From positions 1 to 39,227 of the forward strand of contig MHBF01000018.1 of the NCBI GenBank assembly GCA_001803225.1: a stretch of 39,227 nt of DNA. The letters are read 5' to 3'. The notes below the pieces were generated by a model. The model was not told the DNA's origin, ran no database searches, and worked only from the letters and a program-made list of their open reading frames with translations. Position 1 is the stretch's first letter. The number at the start of each line of letters is the position of its first letter. A program made the position numbers and the translations under genes. The stretch is from Lentisphaerae bacterium GWF2_44_16. Its GTDB lineage: Bacteria; Verrucomicrobiota; Lentisphaeria; Victivallales; GWF2-45-14. Of the stretch, positions 1-7,838 are shown piece after piece.

Positions 1-444
1 GAACCTCTGGTATCAGGAAAAGCTGATGTGGTTTATGGTTCCCGCTTCATGGGAACTCCCGGAATGGTAAGATATTTCAGGCACGAAATGGGGAATAAAT
101 TTCTGACATTCCTGTCAAATGTTTTCAGCAACATCCATCTCACGGATATGGAAACCTGTTACAAGGCTTTCCGGCGTGAGATAATTCAGAATATCCGCCT
201 CGAATCTCAAAGGTTCGGCATTGAGGTCGAAATTACGGCAAAAGTTGCCTGGGCAAGAGTCCTCCGCATATATGAAGTTCCAATATCATATAATCCCAGA
301 AAATATAACGAAGGCAAAAAAATTACCTGGAAAGACGGCGTAGACGCACTTTACCGTATTATAAAATATAACATTTTTAAAGACAAATCGAAATTTTACC
401 GGACAAGTTGGGACGCAATTATAAATAAAAACACTGAAAATTGA
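1..444 (+). CDS. Glycosyltransferase family 2, C-terminal part (5' end outside window)
   Basis: The frame is open from the first base, so this is the last 147 residues of a gene that starts before the window. It resembles the dolichyl-phosphate-mannose-synthase-like branch of GT2. Visible family signatures, in order, are ADVVYGSRF, LTDMETCYKAFR, FGIEVEITAKVA, YEVPISY and EGKKITWKDG, ending in the usual ALYRIIKYN helix. Such enzymes move a sugar from a nucleotide sugar to a polyprenyl phosphate or another acceptor at the cytoplasmic membrane face. The catalytic DxD region would lie upstream and is not visible. A GTG at 28 could be mistaken for a start, but homology clearly continues upstream of it. 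A decayed FkbM fragment follows directly. Confidence 0.9.
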   Translation, partial: EPLVSGKADVVYGSRFMGTPGMVRYFRHEMGNKFLTFLSNVFSNIHLTDMETCYKAFRREIIQNIRLESQRFGIEVEITAKVAWARVLRIYEVPISYNPRKYNEGKKITWKDGVDALYRIIKYNIFKDKSKFYRTSWDAIINKNTEN

Positions 445-447
445 TGA

Positions 448-635
448 TTGACTCCATCTGCGCATCACTTGAAATATCATCCTTATCTTGTGATATTCAT
501 ATACCATTCGAATTCCGACATGACGGACATTCCTCTGTGGATAGATGAAAATTTCCCCGAATACAGTTTTCATCTGGGCATTATTCCGATGATTTTGCGG
601 AAACAATTCTCTATGCAGAGGTAAAAGAGAATTGA
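448..635 (+). pseudogene. Decayed C-terminal fragment of an FkbM-family methyltransferase
   Basis: No open gene is present, but two adjacent reading frames together give a convincing FkbM C-terminus. Frame one, 448 to about 579, reads HHLKYHPYLVIFIYH, then DIPLWIDENFPEYSFHLG. Frame two, 579-635, continues with HYSDDFAETILYA and ends in a stop. The usual family tail is of the form KPKLAICIYHKPEDL, DIPLYIKSL-PEY, RHYS, ETVLYA. The join at 577-581 is explained by loss of one base. No start or N-terminal SAM-binding half is visible: the gap back to the preceding stop is only a few bases. I read it as the remnant of a deleted methyltransferase gene left between two glycan genes. Confidence 0.75.
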
Positions 636-851
636 GAAAGTCTTCCATGGGGTATATTTCATATACGGACGGAATTCAGTATCGGCTCTTCTTCTTTTCC
701 ACCTAAAATCTTGAAAATCCGGTATTTTGTGCTAAAATTATTCGGGAGAATGCCGCTATAATAACCTTAATTGGCTTTTAGTTTCCGCACGTTACTTGCC
801 TAAGTGATGGGGCGGAGCGTATAAAAAATATAGAATCTATTTTTTTCTGTC
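636..851. other. Intergenic region upstream of the large glycosyltransferase gene
   Basis: About 215 bases between the FkbM relic and the next gene. I see no coding frame with recognisable similarity and no clear terminator. It contains a candidate promoter at 796-825 and an isolated TATAAT at 757-762 without a fitting -35 box. Confidence 0.5.
796..825 (+). promoter_or_regulatory. Candidate sigma70-type promoter for the 852-4538 gene
   Basis: TTGCCT at 796-801 and TATAAA at 820-825 are separated by 18 bases and lie just upstream of the GTG start at 852. The match is moderate. The long gap and the dead gene upstream make a new transcription start here sensible, but this is inference from hexamers only. 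Confidence 0.35.
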
Positions 852-3800
852 GTGAATCAGCAAATGGATAATCCTATTTTTCAAAATAATTTAAAACTTC
901 TGTTGGAACGTTTTCCGGCAATTGCAGAGAAACTTCATTTTGTTGATATAAACAAAATCACCATAGGTCAAGCCCATGATGGGGGGATATTTTATGCCGT
1001 TGAAAAGGATGGAAAATGGCTTCCGATAAGCGATCCCGTGCAACCCGTCAGTTCCGCCCAAAAGGGAATAGACAGAATGGAGCATCGGCTTTCCGCGGGC
1101 CTGAGTCCGGCGGTAGTGGCGGGATTGTATCCGGGCTATATTCTGGATACGGTTTACAAACATTTCAAAAGCCGCCTGAAGTACAACGAACCTTTTCGGC
1201 ACATTTATGTAATTGTGGATTCTGTTTTATGTCTTGCCGGATGGCTGAAAGCTTCAGACCGGACAGAAATCCTGAGCAGGGAAGAGATCAGTTTCTACTG
1301 GTATGAAAACATTAATGAGATAGTGGAGTTATGTGAAAGGGATGAACAGCGCTCTCATCTTTTCATACCGCTTTCTTCGCTTCCTGAAGATGAATTGAAT
1401 AAAATAATACAACCTCTTGCCGAACTCTATGTCAGGCGCGAAAAAGAAACTAAACTCCGGCAGGACGAAAACAATAAATACTATGACGCGATAAGCGATC
1501 CTGAACTTGCCGGAATAATTCAGGGAAAAGCCGGACGAAAGCCGCGTCTTCTGATGCCGACACATTCAAGCAGCACTGTTGTCCAGTACAGTACCCGCGA
1601 TACTTGCAAGGCTTTTGAGAAACATGGCTGGGAAACCCGAATTCTGAAAATGGACAGGGACCTTTCCCCCTGGAGGATGATCAAGACCATTTACGAGTTC
1701 AAGCCTGATATGATGATTTTCATCAACCACCTCCGGACTGAAGATGAAAATACCAGTTTCTATCCTGATAATATGATGTATTGCACCTGGATTCAGGACG
1801 CGATGTCTAAAATCAGCAACAAACAAAGTGCGGAAAAGTGGAATTCTAATGCCTGTAAAAGAAACCGTGATTTTATTGTGGGCTACATTGATGATGTGAA
1901 AAGATATGGTTATATTGAAAATCGGTTGAAAACTCTTTCCATGATAGTAGATGCCAATATTTTCAAAAACATCAATCCCGGAAAGAAGATCAATCCCTGC
2001 TTCGAATGTGATGTGTGCTTTTGTTCAAATTGCAGCCAGACCACTAGTGAAATAATTCGCGACGAGCTTGTTCCGGCCCTTTCTCCGCATGGTTTTAACG
2101 AATATGTCCTGAACAAATGCGCTGAAGCCCTTTGGATAGAATATCGCGCCGGAAAATCATATACTTCCTATGATGATTTGATGAATTTGCTGAATATGAT
2201 TGGTGTTTTTAAAGATATTTTTCAAATGCTTTCCGAGGATATTAAAGATTATGTCGCACAAAAAATTTTCTGGCGTCTCAATGATGTGATTTACAGGCAT
2301 GTTATCCTTGAATGGATAGATGAGACCGGAGACATCAAAATGAATATTTACGGTAAAGGCTGGGAAAAGCATCCGCGTTTTGCAAAATATGCAAAAGGAT
2401 ATATACATCATGGCGAGGAACTTTCAGAGGCTTATCAAGCAGCCGGCTATTGTCTCCATCTGAACAGCAAAGAAGGCCAACACCAGCGTTTGACGGAAAT
2501 TATTCTTTCCGGTGGAACTCCTTTAATAAAACGCAGAACTTTTTCAATTTTTTCCACCGACACTGAAAGACATGTCCTGAAAAAATTAGCTTTGTATATT
2601 ACAGGAACTAACGGTAAAATAGCGCTTGACAAGGAAGAAAAGGCAATATGGAATGGATTGCTCTACTACTATGCGGTACAGGCTGTAAATAAAAACCCTC
2701 AAATCAATTTAATAGAGTTGGAAAACATCGTTTCAGGAGAACTTTACAAGCGTATTGAACAGCCGGACTGGCTGCTTGCGCAATGGGAGAAACTGAATTT
2801 TTCCAGTCGTGAGCAACTGATAGAATTGTTACGATCCGGAAAAAAGGATAATCGCATTACGAATGTAAGATTAAGCCAGTCAGAAAAAAAACTTACAGAA
2901 ATTTTCAACGTGAATATAGCAAAGAATATCATCAGATACGCTATGATAATTCTAAAACAGGAATTCCATTTAAAGCTTCCTGTTTTCAGCGGGGCTGAAA
3001 AAAATATCCTGGAGCTGACATTGTGTGGCAATAGGATTTCCGAGATGGAAGCCTGTATTGAACGCATTTCTGATAAAAGCTCTGCCATTTTGATAGATGC
3101 CGCTAAAAAAATCTCACTTTTCAAGCCGGACACAAAGAAAGCAAGGGAATATCTTGCGTCTGTTCTTGAAATTAGATTGTCTTCGCAGGAAAAATTTGAC
3201 TGCGCATGGTTGCTTGCAATAAATGGCGAGCTGGAAGACGGGAAAAATCTTATTGAACAACTGTACCAGGAAAGTCCTTGTGTTAAAGATGGTTACGCTA
3301 CAATAGCCAGGCATTCTCTGCTTCCTCATGGAGACTATAAAACAGCGCTGGATTTGATACTTTGGGACAAGAAGTTCAATCGTCTCTCCGAAAATGGTTT
3401 TAAACAACTTGCCGTCGTTTACGCATTTAATGACTGTTTCATAGAGGCAGAGAACGTAATAGATTTTCTTTATTCTGAAAACATGTCGCGGCGCGACGTA
3501 TTTGCGGAGATCGCTTATGCCAGATTTTTGCCGGTGGAAGATTTCCGCAATATGTCCAAATGGTTTGAGAAGGACCTTGCAACCGGGAGAATGACCGATG
3601 TATGGAAAATTAAATATGCCATGGCTGTCGGGGCTTGCGGAGAGGGTCTGAAAGCGGAAACGTTTATTGAAGATATTTATCGCGAAAATCACAATATAAA
3701 GGATGGATTCTCTTCTCTTGGCGCTGGACTGCTTGAAGCTGGCGAGTTTAAAAAAGCAGTTGCGTTTTTCGAGGCCGACGAATCTTTGGGCAGAAGTTCT

Positions 3801-4538
3801 TCCGCTTTCGCGCAAAACCATTCCTCCGCATATCTTGCGGCTGGTGAGTTTGAAAAAGCAAAAAATATTATTTTAAAGTACAATCTCGTCGCCGCCCGCA
3901 CTCTGTCCATACTTTTAAGGTGGCACTGCTCAGGCATGACCATTTTCAACGATTACGGAAAAATATTCGAGCTGCTGGCCCTGGACCACGGAAGAAACAT
4001 GGCAGACATGATTACTTTCCGGCAGGAAATCATATTCAATCTGATGCACGGAAACATTGCCGGCGCGGAAGAAGCGTTTATCAGGGCCTTGGGCCATTCT
4101 TCTGCTTCCGACGCGGTTTTTATCAGAGGTATGTATGCGTTCTACAGCATGTTTTTCACTGATGACAGGCCGCGCGCGTCTGCGGCCCTTGAAGGCCTGG
4201 ACGTACCGTTGCTTTCAAAATTTACATTTTCTCTTGCGGCAACCGCCTGCGGGCTGGTCGGCAGGATGGAAAAGACGCTTGAAATATACAAGTATATGAA
4301 AAGTATATGTCCATATGTTTTTCTTATAAAAGATTCATCTACCGCGCAGAGACTTATCTTTTATGCGGTTACCGCTCATAAAACCGGGAATATCTCATTG
4401 AGGGACAAATGCCTGGAATTTTCAAAGGCAAACTCGAAAATGTTTGATTTTTATTATAAGGGCCTTTCAAAATTTATTGAAGAAACGCCACCGGCAAAAG
4501 CTGAACTATTGCCGGATTTCCAAATGCCATGGGACTGA
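852..4538 (+). CDS. Giant CgeB/DUF3880-like glycosyltransferase with Maf-like N-terminus and helical-repeat C-terminus
   Basis: A protein of 1228 residues. Residues about 1-200 resemble the N-terminal Rossmann part of Maf/DUF115 proteins (NLKLLLERFPAIAEKL, then VVAGLYPGYILDTVYKHF). Residues about 230-650 resemble the CgeB-type GT-B glycosyltransferases, with KPDMMIFINH, YCTWIQDAM, a C-terminal lobe with IYGKGW, then YQAAGYCLHLNSKEG and TEIILSGGTPL. Residues about 770-1210 are repetitive and helical, TPR-like (for example LEAGEFKKAVAFFEAD and YLAAGEFEKAKNIIL). An unusual cysteine cluster (C383, C386, C389, C391, C394) sits inside the transferase part. The GTG at 852 gives the longest frame; the ATG at 864 is an equally possible start, and no strong ribosome site precedes either. 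Likely a cytoplasmic glycan-assembly enzyme; donor and acceptor are unknown. Confidence 0.75.
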   Translation: MNQQMDNPIFQNNLKLLLERFPAIAEKLHFVDINKITIGQAHDGGIFYAVEKDGKWLPISDPVQPVSSAQKGIDRMEHRLSAGLSPAVVAGLYPGYILDTVYKHFKSRLKYNEPFRHIYVIVDSVLCLAGWLKASDRTEILSREEISFYWYENINEIVELCERDEQRSHLFIPLSSLPEDELNKIIQPLAELYVRREKETKLRQDENNKYYDAISDPELAGIIQGKAGRKPRLLMPTHSSSTVVQYSTRDTCKAFEKHGWETRILKMDRDLSPWRMIKTIYEFKPDMMIFINHLRTEDENTSFYPDNMMYCTWIQDAMSKISNKQSAEKWNSNACKRNRDFIVGYIDDVKRYGYIENRLKTLSMIVDANIFKNINPGKKINPCFECDVCFCSNCSQTTSEIIRDELVPALSPHGFNEYVLNKCAEALWIEYRAGKSYTSYDDLMNLLNMIGVFKDIFQMLSEDIKDYVAQKIFWRLNDVIYRHVILEWIDETGDIKMNIYGKGWEKHPRFAKYAKGYIHHGEELSEAYQAAGYCLHLNSKEGQHQRLTEIILSGGTPLIKRRTFSIFSTDTERHVLKKLALYITGTNGKIALDKEEKAIWNGLLYYYAVQAVNKNPQINLIELENIVSGELYKRIEQPDWLLAQWEKLNFSSREQLIELLRSGKKDNRITNVRLSQSEKKLTEIFNVNIAKNIIRYAMIILKQEFHLKLPVFSGAEKNILELTLCGNRISEMEACIERISDKSSAILIDAAKKISLFKPDTKKAREYLASVLEIRLSSQEKFDCAWLLAINGELEDGKNLIEQLYQESPCVKDGYATIARHSLLPHGDYKTALDLILWDKKFNRLSENGFKQLAVVYAFNDCFIEAENVIDFLYSENMSRRDVFAEIAYARFLPVEDFRNMSKWFEKDLATGRMTDVWKIKYAMAVGACGEGLKAETFIEDIYRENHNIKDGFSSLGAGLLEAGEFKKAVAFFEADESLGRSSSAFAQNHSSAYLAAGEFEKAKNIILKYNLVAARTLSILLRWHCSGMTIFNDYGKIFELLALDHGRNMADMITFRQEIIFNLMHGNIAGAEEAFIRALGHSSASDAVFIRGMYAFYSMFFTDDRPRASAALEGLDVPLLSKFTFSLAATACGLVGRMEKTLEIYKYMKSICPYVFLIKDSSTAQRLIFYAVTAHKTGNISLRDKCLEFSKANSKMFDFYYKGLSKFIEETPPAKAELLPDFQMPWD

Positions 4539-4542
4539 AGTT

Positions 4543-5595
4543 ATGAGCAAATCCAAAACATTGTGTTATGAAAGACTGACGGAATTTACCCGTGAATGCC
4601 TCCTGGCGGCGGGACTGGACGGACAGGACGCGGAAAATACCGCCAGGGGAATTTGCCTGGCATCGCTGAGAGGGATTGACTCTCACGGGATAAGGCTCCT
4701 GCCTCATTATGTAAAATGCATCCTTGGCGGGAGAATCAATAAAAATCCCGTGCTGAAATTCCGTTCGTCCCTGCCCGCATGCCATATCCTTGACGCCGAC
4801 CATGGCATTTCCTACAGCGCAGGCCTGGCGGCAATGGAAAAGTGCATTGACGCCGCCCGCAGATACGGAGCCGGTATCACCGCGGTTGAAAACTCCAATC
4901 ATTGCGGGATGATGGCTTTTTATGCGCTTGAAGCGGCAAAAAAGGACATGATCGGCATTGCCATGACCCATGCAACTCCCAAAATGCAGAGTTACGGCTC
5001 AAAAAGCACTTTTTTCGGGACGAATCCGGTATGTATAACCGCCCCCATGTCGGATGAAGAACCTTTCTGTTACGACTCGGCGCCGACCCCTTTTACATCC
5101 AATAAGGTGAAAATGTATAAAGAGGCAGGTATGCCGCTTCCCCCGGGCTGCGCCGCCGATGCGGACGGAAATGAAACTCTTGACGCCGAAAAGGCCGTGC
5201 AGCTTCTCCCTATAGGCTTATACAAGGGAGTTGGCCTTTCCATGTGCGTTGACATTTTCTGCGCGATGTTTACAGGGATGCCGGCCGGAAACAAAGTCTC
5301 GCAGATGTATGGCACTGATTATGCGGAGAAACGTTCACTCGGACAATTCTATATGGCTATTAATATTGAGGCATTCCGCCCTCCGGCGGAATTTAAGAAA
5401 CAGCTTCAGAAAACGGTAAATGAACTCAGGAAGCAGCCGGCCGGGGATAAAAAAAAGGTAATGGCCCCGGGTGACCCTGAGAAAGCAATTGCCCGGGAAC
5501 GCCTTGAAAACGGCATACCTGTTTCCGAGGCCCTTTTGGAAGAATTGAATTCAACAGCGCTGGAACTGGGGGTGAAAACACTTAATGAGGACTGA
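4543..5595 (+). CDS. Ldh_2-type NAD(P)-dependent malate/L-lactate dehydrogenase-like oxidoreductase
   Basis: The 350-residue length is normal for the Ldh_2 family (malate, ureidoglycolate, sulfolactate and 2,3-diketogulonate reductases). Family motifs are GIDSHGIRLLPHYV near residues 44-57 (H48), NSNHCG at 117-122, and the KSTFFGTNPVCITAP stretch. GLYKGVGLSMCVDI corresponds to the conserved GYKG-type segment. I chose the ATG at 4543, four bases after the preceding stop, because the frame upstream of it overlaps the previous gene. The next gene starts inside its last codons (11-base overlap), so the two are probably translated together. Its place beside a CMP-sugar synthetase suggests oxidation or reduction of a 2-keto/2-hydroxy acid that becomes part of an activated acidic sugar. 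The substrate cannot be read from sequence. Confidence 0.85.
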   Translation: MSKSKTLCYERLTEFTRECLLAAGLDGQDAENTARGICLASLRGIDSHGIRLLPHYVKCILGGRINKNPVLKFRSSLPACHILDADHGISYSAGLAAMEKCIDAARRYGAGITAVENSNHCGMMAFYALEAAKKDMIGIAMTHATPKMQSYGSKSTFFGTNPVCITAPMSDEEPFCYDSAPTPFTSNKVKMYKEAGMPLPPGCAADADGNETLDAEKAVQLLPIGLYKGVGLSMCVDIFCAMFTGMPAGNKVSQMYGTDYAEKRSLGQFYMAINIEAFRPPAEFKKQLQKTVNELRKQPAGDKKKVMAPGDPEKAIARERLENGIPVSEALLEELNSTALELGVKTLNED

Positions 5596-6280
5596 AAAGA
5601 CAATAGCGATAATTCCGGCAAGAGGCGGCTCCAAGGGAATTCCGCGGAAAAACATCGCGGACCTCAATGGCAAGCCTTTGATAGCCTATACCATTGAACA
5701 GGCCCTGGAGGCTGGAACAATAGATGAAGTGCTGGTAAACAGCGAAGACACCGAAATCCGTGAAATTGCAAAAAAATTCGGGGCGGAAACGATGTCGCGC
5801 CCGGAAGAACTCTCAAATGACAACAGTATGCAGGAAGTCGACAAATTGTTATACTGGACGCTTAATGAACTGAAAAAGCAGGGCCGGGAATATCATATAG
5901 GGGTATTGCTCTATCCGACATCGCCTCTGCGGAAGACGGCCACAATCGACCGGGCGGTGAAAATGATAAGGGAAGAACTTTACGATTCGGTGCTTTCCCT
6001 CTATGAAGACAAAACCTATCTCTGGCATATAGACAGCCGCCAGGCTTATCCTGTCAACTACATACCTGAAAAACGCGGCCCGAGACAGAAGGAAACCTGG
6101 AACCAGTACGCCGAAAACAAGGCGGTGTATGCCTTTAGAACTGAACTTCTGCTGGAAACCGGATGCCGCCTTGGGGGAAAGATAGGATATGTGCTCATGG
6201 ATAAGTTGCAGAGCATAGACGTTGACAGCCCCGATGACCTGGCTCTGGTAAGAAATATAATGAAAAACAGGGAAAGTTGA
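5585..6280 (+). CDS. Acylneuraminate cytidylyltransferase-family CMP-sugar synthetase
   Basis: The 231-residue length matches the NeuA/KdsB-like cytidylyltransferase family, which activates ulosonic (sialic-, legionaminic- or Kdo-like) sugars with CTP. The N-terminal nucleotide-binding signature IPARGGSKGIPRKN is intact at residues 10-23. NGKPLIAYTIEQAL, VNSEDTEI and LLYPTSPLR are further family positions, and DVDSPDDL near the end is the usual metal-site region. The ATG at 5585 overlaps the preceding gene by 11 bases. No neuB- or neuC-like gene is in the window, so the sugar acid must be made elsewhere or by the neighbouring oxidoreductase and epimerase. Confidence 0.9.
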   Translation: MRTEKTIAIIPARGGSKGIPRKNIADLNGKPLIAYTIEQALEAGTIDEVLVNSEDTEIREIAKKFGAETMSRPEELSNDNSMQEVDKLLYWTLNELKKQGREYHIGVLLYPTSPLRKTATIDRAVKMIREELYDSVLSLYEDKTYLWHIDSRQAYPVNYIPEKRGPRQKETWNQYAENKAVYAFRTELLLETGCRLGGKIGYVLMDKLQSIDVDSPDDLALVRNIMKNRES

Positions 6281-6284
6281 GTTT

Positions 6285-7838
6285 ATGTCATCCCGCAAAG
6301 ACAAGATACTGATTACCGGAGCGTGCGGCATCCTCGGTACAGCCTTGGCCGGGCTGCCCGGCAGAAAAATCTTTTTCGACCGCTGTGAAAAGTCGGAGCT
6401 TCTGGGAGACGGCGCAGAGTTTGTACAAGGTGATGTGTGTGATTATGAATTGATGCGGAAGCTCCTTTCCGAATGCCATACTCTTATACATCTCGCAGGC
6501 TGCAGCGACTCCCGCAAAACCGATCCTGAAACTCAGTCCAACATATTCAATGACAATATCCGCGGGGCCAAAACCGCATTTGACGCCGCCCGTGACGCGA
6601 AAATTGAAAAAATCATTTACGCAAGCAGCAATCACGCGGTGGGAATGTACGAAATTGAAAACCTGCCTGTAATATACAAACTCCAGCATGATGTCAAAAT
6701 CGATGAAAATGTGCCGGTCCGACCGGACTCGTTTTATGGAGTAAGCAAAGTCTTCGGTGAAACCTATGGGCGCTTTATCGCCGAAAACGGCGGGCCTAAA
6801 GTTTATGTTCTCAGAATCGGAAGTGTCCGGGACGCCAGCGAAGACCATCCATACGCTTATGCTGAATGGGGGGTGCGTAAAGATTTATGGAAAAGGGGGA
6901 GCTCCGAATACATTGAGCAGGAAGAAAGACTGAAAGCTATATGGCTTTCAAGGAGGGATTTTCTGCAATTAATTGAAAAAGCCCTGGAATACGATGGCGC
7001 TATGTTTGATATTTTTTACGGGGTCAGCGCTAATGAAAGAGGCTGGTTCAACCTTGAACACACTCGGAAAAATCTTGGCTTTGTTCCTCTTGACAACTCT
7101 GAAGCCTGGTTTCAAATCAAGAGCAAGCCGTCAAACGGGCATATCATCAAGCCCGATGATGTGAGCGTTGCCGCTATAATCCCTTTAAAAAAGGACTGGC
7201 TTTCAGAAAATGACGATTTCTTTTATAAACTTTTGGCTGTCACTATCGGGGCCGCAAAAAACTCCAGACTGGTCAATAATGTTTTTGTAGCCACTGATTC
7301 GGAAGAGGTCAGTGAGAAAGCGAAAGCGTTTGGCGCGGATGTCCCGTTTCTGCGCCCGAAATCCTTGTCCGAGGAAGATGTCAGAGTTGACCAGGTGCTG
7401 AAATACTTTCTGGAACGGCTGGAAGATGTAAACAGGCATTACGAAGTTATTGTTTCTCTCGACATAACACATCCATTCAGACCGGCTGATTTGATTGATA
7501 ATATGCTGACAATGCTTCTTGCGGAATCGTTTACGTCGGTTGTGCCCGGAATGAGGGAAAAGCGCCCGCTGATCATCCCGCGCGAAAAAGAGAGGGCAAT
7601 AAGGATAGACCAATATGCCAGTCTGCGAAAAGACAGGGAGCCTTATTTTCTCATGCTGCCTTCCCTGGCATGCGCCACGCTTTCCGAGTTCATCTATAAA
7701 AGCACCCGCTTCGGGAGCAAGACAGGCATAATGGAAATAGATTTTCCTTTCTGCGCCGTCGAGATCAGAAACAGGTCGCCGGAAACGGAGAGCTTGATTG
7801 AAAAAATTAGCGGTAAAACTGACAGGCCGGACAAATGA
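6285..7838 (+). CDS. NAD-dependent epimerase/dehydrogenase fused to a cytidylyltransferase-like domain
   Basis: The 517-residue protein has two parts. Residues 1 to about 280 are an extended SDR of the uronate-dehydrogenase/epimerase type, with the nucleotide loop TGACGILG at 11-18, the ASSNHAVGMY strand near 112-121 and catalytic Y151-x3-K155. Residues about 295-510 resemble a NeuA-type cytidylyltransferase: AAIIPLKKDW, FVATDSEEVSEKAK, DVPFLRPKSLS and SLDITHPFRPADLI. The catalytic PARGGSKG loop is replaced by PLKKDW, so nucleotidyl transfer by this half is doubtful. The start lies four bases after the previous stop, and the next gene starts in the ATGA overlap. The fusion probably acts on the same activated sugar as the preceding synthetase, perhaps with the second half serving as a binding or regulatory lobe. 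Confidence 0.8.
   Translation: MSSRKDKILITGACGILGTALAGLPGRKIFFDRCEKSELLGDGAEFVQGDVCDYELMRKLLSECHTLIHLAGCSDSRKTDPETQSNIFNDNIRGAKTAFDAARDAKIEKIIYASSNHAVGMYEIENLPVIYKLQHDVKIDENVPVRPDSFYGVSKVFGETYGRFIAENGGPKVYVLRIGSVRDASEDHPYAYAEWGVRKDLWKRGSSEYIEQEERLKAIWLSRRDFLQLIEKALEYDGAMFDIFYGVSANERGWFNLEHTRKNLGFVPLDNSEAWFQIKSKPSNGHIIKPDDVSVAAIIPLKKDWLSENDDFFYKLLAVTIGAAKNSRLVNNVFVATDSEEVSEKAKAFGADVPFLRPKSLSEEDVRVDQVLKYFLERLEDVNRHYEVIVSLDITHPFRPADLIDNMLTMLLAESFTSVVPGMREKRPLIIPREKERAIRIDQYASLRKDREPYFLMLPSLACATLSEFIYKSTRFGSKTGIMEIDFPFCAVEIRNRSPETESLIEKISGKTDRPDK

Noticed and set aside
727-762. TTGTGC and TATAAT as a promoter
   Set aside because: The -10 box is perfect but the spacing to the only -35-like hexamer is 24 bases, too long for a normal promoter.
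3114-3821. Minus-strand open frame of 235 codons
   Set aside because: It lies entirely inside the strongly supported 852-4538 gene, shows no family motif, and its composition is that of an antisense shadow.
4444-4542. Upstream extension of the Ldh_2 gene to a start at 4444
   Set aside because: The extra 33 codons overlap the previous gene and lack family similarity; the conserved N-terminus begins just after the ATG at 4543.
6288-6848. Minus-strand open frame of 186 codons
   Set aside because: It is antisense to the epimerase Rossmann domain, which has clear cofactor and catalytic motifs on the plus strand.
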